From: Herbidospora mongoliensis
GTDB taxonomy: Bacteria; Actinomycetota; Actinomycetes; Streptosporangiales; Streptosporangiaceae
Assembly: GCF_001570545.1 (NCBI RefSeq)
Contig: NZ_BBXD01000024.1
Coordinates: forward strand, 1-64,000
Length of the DNA: 64,000 nt
Direction: 5' to 3'
The notes below the pieces were generated by a model. The model saw only the letters and a list, made by a program, of their open reading frames with translations. It was not told the DNA's origin and made no database searches. A program made the position numbers and the translations under genes. This document shows positions 59,240 through 64,000 of this stretch, piece after piece (positions within the stretch are counted from its first letter, which is position 1; every line of letters begins with the position of its first letter).

Positions 59240-59326
59240 GGCCCCTCCACTACCGACCTTCCGATGGGGGTCGGAAGGTCGGTAGATCAGGTGAGGGGCC
59301 CGTGCGTCGGCGGATCGCACGGGCCC
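59240..59326. terminator. two long tandem hairpins
   Basis: Hairpin 1 has a perfect 15-bp stem (59250-59264 with 59271-59285, loop TGGGGG), extended outside by GGCCCCTC.AC with GTGAGGGGCC (59240-59250 with 59291-59300, one bulge). Hairpin 2 is a perfect 11-bp stem GGGCCCGTGCG / CGCACGGGCCC (59296-59306 with 59316-59326). They share the GGGGCC bases and so may be mutually exclusive. They lie 12 bp beyond the minus-strand gene's stop and probably end its transcript, but are stronger than needed. Confidence 0.65.
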
Positions 59327-59337
59327 TGCTGATCGGG

Positions 59338-59754
59338 CTAGCTCCCGTCGCGAACCGTGGCAGCAGCCGCGACCGACCCGATCCGCTTTACGGCGTCGGC
59401 CAGCTCCTGAAGGCGCACGTTGTCGTGATCGTGGGTCGCAGCCGGGATCCCGTGCCGCTCGCGCCACCCGGCCCCCAGTGCCCGCATCGCCACCCCGGTG
59501 CGCTGGATCGCCTCCTCGTCCCGGCTACCCGGAATGATCGTGACGACGGCCTGCCCCATGCTCCCGCCGTGGCGGTCGCACGTGAAGATGACCGTCTCGG
59601 CGGACCATCCTTCAACCCGGATTCCAGGCTCGCCCGCTGTCGGCGGGATCCACCCCTCGCGCCAGTGACCCGGCACGACGTCGACCGCCCAGATGCGCGG
59701 GCCGCACTCGCCCATGTAGCACCCGAGTGGATTACCGCTGAGGCTCACCGTCAT
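59338..59754 (-). CDS. hypothetical protein of the island
   Basis: 138 residues from an ATG with an AGGAG site; a longer reading to 59814 is not needed. Beta-rich first half (MTVSLSGNPLGCYMGECGPRIWAVDVVPGHWREGW, IRVEGWSAETVIFTCDRHGG) with cysteines and a His that might bind metal, then a helical C-terminus (QELADAVKRIGSVAA). Intact, on the strand opposite to the small-gene series. No family recognised. Confidence 0.6.
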   Translation of the reverse strand: MTVSLSGNPLGCYMGECGPRIWAVDVVPGHWREGWIPPTAGEPGIRVEGWSAETVIFTCDRHGGSMGQAVVTIIPGSRDEEAIQRTGVAMRALGAGWRERHGIPAATHDHDNVRLQELADAVKRIGSVAAAATVRDGS

Positions 59755-59859
59755 GTGAGCTGCTCCTCTCTGCGAACGCCTCGGCGGGCGCCGAGGTGGG
59801 GCAGACCTAACCACATTTGCGAACTAACGTCCTGCTGACGTCTGACCTGCGGATACGCC

Positions 59860-60348
59860 TTGGGACGACCTGCGATCAGATCGATCGCCTACGTCCTGGC
59901 CCCGGTCTTCGGGTGGGTCAAGAAGAACCGCGCCGGCGAATGGGTGCGGGTCGTCCGCCAGCTGTACGTCGACATCCCGCGCAAGAACGGCAAGTCGACG
60001 CTGTGCGGCGGCATCGCGATGTACCTCACGGCGGCCGACGGCGAGCCCGGCGCCCAGGTCCTCGCCGCGGCGACGACGAGGGAACAGGCCGGGTTCGTCT
60101 TCGACCCAATCAAGCAGCTCGCCGAGCACGCCCCCGCCCTCAAGGGGCACGTCAAGCCACTCGCCGCAAAGATCATTCACCCGGCGAGCGGCAGCTACTT
60201 CAAGGTCATCGCCTCAGCCGCCGACGCCCAGCACGGTGGCAACATCCACGGCGGCGTGGTCGACGAGCTGCACCTGCACAAGACCGGGCTCCTGGTCGAG
60301 GCGATCGAAACCGGCACCGGTTCCCGGCGCCAGCCCTCCTCACCACGA
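59860..60348 (+). pseudogene. phage terminase large-subunit fragment
   Basis: About 155 residues of a TerL ATPase: IRSIAYVLAPVFGWVKKN, the Walker A region IPRKNGKSTLCGGIAMYL, VLAAATTREQAGFVFDPIKQLAE, HPASGSYFKVIASAADAQHGGNIHGGVVDELHLHK (Walker B, DEL). The N-terminus and the whole nuclease half are missing. The match ends near GSRRQP at about 60332; the following bases in the next frame still look terminase-like for a few codons, so a one-base loss in a C run is likely just before the breakpoint at about 60348. Remnant of a prophage. Confidence 0.8.
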
Positions 60349-61118
60349 TGCCGCCGCCGGATGTTACCGGTTGCGACGAGGCCCTCGAATGGCTTCGACG
60401 CCAAGGCCTCGAACCGGTCCGGATCATGTCCCGGCCGATGGTCGTCAACGTCCGCGCGATGCGCCCCGTGAGGCTGGGCGACATACGGGTGACGACGCGA
60501 GTCGTGAAAGATCGGGAACTCCCTCCTGCGCCCCCGATCACCGTCGAGTGCGAGTCTGACGGCGCGCGTGCGGACATCCAGGAACTGATCCTGAGTTGGT
60601 CGGGCGAGACCACGACCTTCGAACGTGACGACTCCCGGCCCCTGCCACCAGGCGAGTCCGATTCCTTCATGGTCAAGGTGAGCATCTCGCACGCGTCCGG
60701 GTCAGCGTTCTACGTGCTGGACGTCGGCTACACCGTGGACGGGGTGGCGCCCTCGCAAGTGATCGACGACAACGGTCGCCCCTTCTACCTCACCTGGGGC
60801 ATGAGCAGCATGAACTACGGGCCGCCGACCTATACCTTCGTCCCGGGGCCGCGACCCCGGTTCACCCACCGCCCCGCGATCTGCTCCCTGGCACCGGGAG
60901 AACATGAGATCTGCCCTTTCGCAACCAACCTTCTAGAACAGCGCGACGCCTCCAAGGTCGTAATCGGCAGCAGACCACACCCGAGTAGCGGTCGGAAGGT
61001 GGACACAGTCCACCCCTCGCCATCACATGACAGTAGATCGCCGCCAAGTCTTCGTCGCGGAAGCCCGGGGAATCGGGCGGTCGAAAGGGGTCGGGTGGCC
61101 GGCCAGGCGGAGCCGTAA
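60348..61118 (+). CDS. hypothetical protein at the terminase breakpoint
   Basis: 256 codons from ATG. Residues 1-210 look protein-like: PDVTGCDEALEWLRRQGLEPVRIM, VNVRAMRPVRLGDIRVTTRVVKDRELPPAPPITVECESDGARADIQELILSW, GSAFYVLDVGYTVDGVAPSQV, mostly beta-strands. The last 45 residues are Arg/Ser/Pro-rich and run into low-complexity DNA, so the natural stop may be lost. Its start falls exactly where the terminase fragment ends. Function unknown. Confidence 0.5.
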   Translation: MPPPDVTGCDEALEWLRRQGLEPVRIMSRPMVVNVRAMRPVRLGDIRVTTRVVKDRELPPAPPITVECESDGARADIQELILSWSGETTTFERDDSRPLPPGESDSFMVKVSISHASGSAFYVLDVGYTVDGVAPSQVIDDNGRPFYLTWGMSSMNYGPPTYTFVPGPRPRFTHRPAICSLAPGEHEICPFATNLLEQRDASKVVIGSRPHPSSGRKVDTVHPSPSHDSRSPPSLRRGSPGNRAVERGRVAGQAEP

Positions 61119-61326
61119 CGGAAGAAGGACTTTGACGAGCGAAGCGAGGGCGGTCCGAGCGGAGCGAGGCCTTGCCAGGGAGCGGCAGCGACCCCCGAAG
61201 CGGCAGCGACGGCCGGGACCGCGAAGCGGGCCGGGGGGAGCGTGAGGGGGCGGAGCCCCCTGACAGCGGGGGGTTCGGGGGGTCGTCCCTCCGTATACAT
61301 CCCTGACCTGGGTATATGTTCAAATC
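61119..61326. other. low-complexity GAGCGAAGCGAG tract and hairpin
   Basis: No gene. Reiterated GCGAAGCG / GAGCGGAGCGAG words, then GGGGGC-GGA-GCCCCC (61246-61260), a short strong hairpin that could terminate the upstream gene. A GGTATATG element at 61311-61318 lies 8 nt before the next ATG and may be a -10 box for a leaderless message. Confidence 0.45.
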
Positions 61327-61683
61327 ATGTATGACGACGGTCTGGTGGCCTGTACGGACGCCGAGCTGATCATCAAGCGTTATTACCTCTGGGGTGGCGA
61401 CAAGCGCATCTCCCTGAGGGCGATCCGGGCGGTCAACGCGGTCCCGCTGCCCAACGGGTCGTGGCGGCTGTGGGGTACTGGAGACTTCGTGCACTGGTAC
61501 AACCTCGACCGCGACCGGCCCTCGCGCCGGGTGGCGCTGTGGGTGGACGTCGGGGCCCGGATCGTCCCGGCGGTCACTCCGCGTGACCCCCGGCGGTTGA
61601 TCACGGAGTTGGCCTCACGAGGGATCCGGACGAATCGGGCTGGGGTTGTGCAGCGTGGCCAGAACTGGATGCGGCTGGCCTGA
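61327..61683 (+). CDS. small hypothetical protein (PH-like)
   Basis: 118 residues: MYDDGLVACTDAELIIKRYYLWGGDKRISLRAIRAVNAVPLPNGSWRLWGTGDFVHWYNLDRDRPSRRVALWVDVGARIVPAVTPRDPRRLITELASRG. The strand pattern, ending in a helix with DPRRLITEL, resembles small bacterial PH-like domains. No ribosome site; probably leaderless. Its last 83 bp overlap the end of the convergent YihY gene. Function unknown. Confidence 0.7.
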   Translation: MYDDGLVACTDAELIIKRYYLWGGDKRISLRAIRAVNAVPLPNGSWRLWGTGDFVHWYNLDRDRPSRRVALWVDVGARIVPAVTPRDPRRLITELASRGIRTNRAGVVQRGQNWMRLA

Positions 61684-62545
61684 CCCGCCAGCCTTTGGTG
61701 AGGTCGACCACGGTGCCGTGGGTGCTGGTGGCGGCGTGGGCGGCGGCGTACAGGATCAGGACGTTCATGAGCTTCAGGAACAGCAGCATGCCGACCGCGC
61801 CGGCCACCACCGTGTAGGCCGGGTTCGACGAGCTCAGGTTGAAGTAGATCTGCCCGGCCGTCTTCAGCACCTCCAGCCCCACCGTGATGATCAGTGCGGG
61901 GCCGATCACCCGCCGCGGCGACAGGCGCAGCCTGGGCGCCAGTGTCAGCAGGGCCGCCGACAGCAGCAGGTTGACCAGGAAACCCAGGGCGAACGCGACG
62001 ACCTGGAGCGCGAATCTGGCCGACGGCGCGTCGGGGCCGACCGTGTGGCCGGTCACCCACAGCAGTGCCGACTGCGCGCCGAACGACAGCGCCAGCGACG
62101 CCGCGAGCAGCACGCCGAGCGCCGTCAGCACGCCCAGGTCGATGAGCCAGCGAAGGAGGAACCGGCCCGGATATTCGTTGAGGCCCCACACGGCGCGGCT
62201 GCACGAGCGCATCGAGTCGACCCAGAACAGGCCGGTCAACGGAAGGCCGAACATGGCGATCCACCCCGCCGTGTCGCGGGCGTCGCGCAGCGCCGCGACG
62301 TCGAGGCGGGGGAAGGTGTCGGCCAGGTAGCCCGCGACCTGAGCCAGCGCGCCGGGGGTGTCGAAGACGTGGCCCATGACCACGAAGGCGAGCAGGCCCA
62401 GCGCGAAGATCGCGAAGAAGGCGTAGTAGGTCATGCCCGCCGACAGGCGGCCACCGTCGGCCTGGTCGAACCGCACGACCGCGCGGACATGGTGGTCGAT
62501 CCAGGGATGGCGAAGGCGGAATCCGCTCCATCCGCTCACCCGCAT
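61601..62545 (-). CDS. YihY/BrkB-family membrane protein
   Basis: 314 residues. GGRLSAGMTYYAFFAIFALGLLAFVVMGHVF, GLNEYPGRFLLRWLIDLGVLTALGVLLAASLALSF, FALQVVAFALGFLVNLLLSAALLTLAPRLRLSPRRVIGPALIITVGLEVLKTAGQIYF and AVGMLLFLKLMNVLILYAAA follow the YihY/UPF0761 pattern with six TMs. The Ser/Pro-rich tail overlaps the convergent small gene by 83 bp. Function of the family is poorly defined (not RNase BN). Confidence 0.9.
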   Translation of the reverse strand: MRVSGWSGFRLRHPWIDHHVRAVVRFDQADGGRLSAGMTYYAFFAIFALGLLAFVVMGHVFDTPGALAQVAGYLADTFPRLDVAALRDARDTAGWIAMFGLPLTGLFWVDSMRSCSRAVWGLNEYPGRFLLRWLIDLGVLTALGVLLAASLALSFGAQSALLWVTGHTVGPDAPSARFALQVVAFALGFLVNLLLSAALLTLAPRLRLSPRRVIGPALIITVGLEVLKTAGQIYFNLSSSNPAYTVVAGAVGMLLFLKLMNVLILYAAAHAATSTHGTVVDLTKGWRVRPAASSSGHAAQPQPDSSGSLVRPTP

Positions 62546-62586
62546 GGCCCCTTATTACCCGAGAAACGCCGATCCAGACAGCGGTT

Positions 62587-62856
62587 TCAAACGGTGCCGC
62601 CGCTGCGCCAGTAGACGCCGTCCTCCCTGGACAGCAAGTCATTATCGATCAGGTAGCGGCGCAGCGCGGCATAGTCGTCGAAGAACCCGGCGAGGATCTG
62701 GTTGACCTCCTTCTCCGGGTAGCGCACACCGATCTCGAACGACTGGGAGACGCGGTCGAGGACCGCCAGGCGCACCGCGTGTTTCGCGGGCATCTGCACC
62801 AGGCGGCCCCCGACCAGGAACCTCTCTATGACTTCTGGGGTGATCTCGGCACTCAT
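62587..62856 (-). CDS. DUF2087-domain protein
   Basis: 89 residues filled by a DUF2087 domain: RFLVGGRLVQMPAKHAVRLAVLDRVSQSFEIGVRYPEKEVNQILAGFFDDYAALRRYLIDNDLLSREDGVYWRSGG. These domains often occur as small proteins or at the end of regulators and are thought to bind nucleic acid or partners. It lies 25 bp downstream of the RHS gene and may be co-transcribed. Confidence 0.88.
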   Translation of the reverse strand: MSAEITPEVIERFLVGGRLVQMPAKHAVRLAVLDRVSQSFEIGVRYPEKEVNQILAGFFDDYAALRRYLIDNDLLSREDGVYWRSGGTV

Positions 62857-62881
62857 GCCTCGATCGTAGGACGGCTCCCGG

Positions 62882-64000
62882 CTACCACATGAACTGCGGG
62901 GGGATGCGGAACCGCCGGGGCGGGGTCGTCACCGTCCGGACCACGGCCGGGACGAAGACCTCCCGCTCGTGGCAGATGCGGTAGCCCTTGCAGACCTCGT
63001 TGTAGCCGTTCTCGACGTTCATCGCGGTGCCCCAGGTATCCCACGCGCGGTCCCGGGCGCGGGCCCGTGCCTGTGCGGCCAGTGCGCGTTCCCGGTCCTT
63101 CTGGGCCTGGATCATCTTGAGGCGGTTCTGGTAGAGCCGCTCGGCTTCGACATCGATGTTCATGCCGGGTTTGGCGTGCCCCATGACGGCCTCGTCGATC
63201 GTGATGTCCTGTCTCCTGGCCTGGATCTTGGCGTCGGCCTCTCTGATCGCCTTCTTCGCCGCGTTCTTGGCCGGGCCGTTGGCCAGCACCTTGCCGAAGG
63301 GCACGAGCCCGGCCGCGCCCACGGCGCAGTCGACCTTCTTCCCCTCCCTGCACGACTTCACCGTGTCGATGACGCCGGTCACCGTGGAGACCGCGCCGAG
63401 CACCACCGCGAACGGCTGGCCGCCGGGGATCATCGCGGCGGCCATCGCCGCGTATCCGGTGACCGCGGAGATCTTGCCGGAGTGTTCCACGACGAAACTG
63501 CCGGCGCTCTTGATCGTCCTGATCTGGTGGGTGACCGCGGTGACGGCGACCGCCTTGGCGACGTTGGTGACCTTGTCCATCCACTTCGGCTTGCTGATAC
63601 CGAACAGCAGGCCGTCGGGGTCGGTGAAGGTCAGCGGGTTGCCGTTGGAGTAGCTGTAGCCGTGCATCTGCTGCGGGTCGAGGGGATCGATGACCGGGTC
63701 GACGCTGATGAAGGCGCCGAGCAGCGGATCGTAGTCACGGGCCCCGATGTTGACCAGGCCCGTGGGATCGTTCGTGCCGCCGACGAAGCCCTTCTCCCCC
63801 GACCAGAAAGCCGGATTGGCGCCGCGCTGGGCACCGAAGGGGAGGCTGCGCTTGCGGGTGGCCGACAGGTCCGCGGCCTTGATCATGGCCTCGGCGGTGT
63901 TGTGGTGGTCCTGGGCCAGCCAGGCCAGCCCGGTGAGGCCGGTCCCGGTCCGCACCGCGACGGTGTCGTCGCCCTGCGTGTAGTAGCGGATGCCGGTCAC
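62882..64000 (-). CDS. RHS-repeat protein, C-terminal part (runs off the window)
   Basis: 372 residues of the C-terminus; the N-terminal bulk is outside. Residues about 1-130 form the RHS-associated core, with GARDYDPLLGAFISVDPVIDPLDPQQMHGYSYSNGNPLTFTDPDGL marking the cleavage/encapsulation boundary. The variable tip after this starts with a hydrophobic segment (VAKAVAVTAVTHQI..., GYAAMAAAMIPGGQPFAVVLGAVSTVTGVIDTV), then a basic helical region (AEERLYQNR-like, QKDRERALAAQARARARD) and a Cys-bearing end. No known toxin motif is recognised. Such tips are usually polymorphic toxins; no obvious immunity gene follows, as the next gene is DUF2087. Confidence 0.85.
   Translation of the reverse strand: MTGIRYYTQGDDTVAVRTGTGLTGLAWLAQDHHNTAEAMIKAADLSATRKRSLPFGAQRGANPAFWSGEKGFVGGTNDPTGLVNIGARDYDPLLGAFISVDPVIDPLDPQQMHGYSYSNGNPLTFTDPDGLLFGISKPKWMDKVTNVAKAVAVTAVTHQIRTIKSAGSFVVEHSGKISAVTGYAAMAAAMIPGGQPFAVVLGAVSTVTGVIDTVKSCREGKKVDCAVGAAGLVPFGKVLANGPAKNAAKKAIREADAKIQARRQDITIDEAVMGHAKPGMNIDVEAERLYQNRLKMIQAQKDRERALAAQARARARDRAWDTWGTAMNVENGYNEVCKGYRICHEREVFVPAVVRTVTTPPRRFRIPPQFMW

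Noticed and set aside
49508-61120. Complete prophage or integrative element
   Set aside because: No integrase, relaxase, replication initiator, capsid or att repeats could be identified; only a terminase fragment and small accessory genes remain, so it is called a remnant island.
61119-61260. GAGCGAAGCGAG repeats considered as a CRISPR-like or satellite array
   Set aside because: Units are irregular with no constant spacer; common low-complexity tract in high-GC genomes.

Overview
High-GC actinomycete DNA. The Streptomyces-like codon use, GTG/TTG starts, ATGA gene overlaps, twin-arginine and Sec secreted enzymes carrying ricin-type (CBM13) lectin tails, and PadR, ROK and RpiR regulators all fit a soil filamentous actinobacterium. 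Streptosporangiales is a reasonable guess from overall flavour, but this is inference. No tRNA, rRNA or CRISPR array was recognised.

Layout. 1-4.1 kb: end of an IS630-type transposase, two small secreted proteins, an alpha/beta hydrolase, and an IS982-type element inserted exactly at the hydrolase stop codon. 4.1-11.5 kb: two secreted CBM13 proteins (ThuA-DUF1080 and a PQQ-type sugar dehydrogenase with PKD and CBM6-like modules), a PhoX-like Tat protein and DedA. 11.5-20.4 kb: a lone condensation-domain protein, RNA 2',3'-cyclic phosphodiesterase, secreted alpha-carbonic anhydrase, a TPR membrane protein behind a six-codon leader, and a PadR-ATPase-FtsX cassette with an apparently leaderless self-controlled promoter.

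20.4-32.4 kb (minus strand): one 11-gene cell-wall sugar salvage operon: BadF-type sugar kinase, NagZ, RpiR/MurR-type regulator, Opp-type ABC importer (binding protein, two permeases, two ATPases), GNAT, MurQ and a penicillin-binding-type serine hydrolase. It resembles the MurNAc operon of Bacillus, with an ABC importer plus kinase in place of the PTS. 32.5-36.7 kb: haem-oxygenase-like diiron protein, CDGSH protein and SDR in an overlapping operon, then VanW and a low-molecular-weight phosphatase. 36.8-42.8 kb: secreted M14 peptidase, sulfatase, cupin, GH16-CBM13. 42.9-49.5 kb: ROK repressor and a ribose-type sugar ABC importer ending in an SMP-30 lactonase.

49.5-61.1 kb is a decaying mobile island: small phage/plasmid-type proteins joined by stereotyped 8-nt overlaps, at least six frameshifts or stops, an IS5-type transposase between two DnaA-box sequences, strong hairpins and a terminase fragment. 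61.3-64 kb returns to chromosome-like genes: a small hypothetical, YihY/BrkB, DUF2087 and the C-terminus of an RHS protein running off the window.
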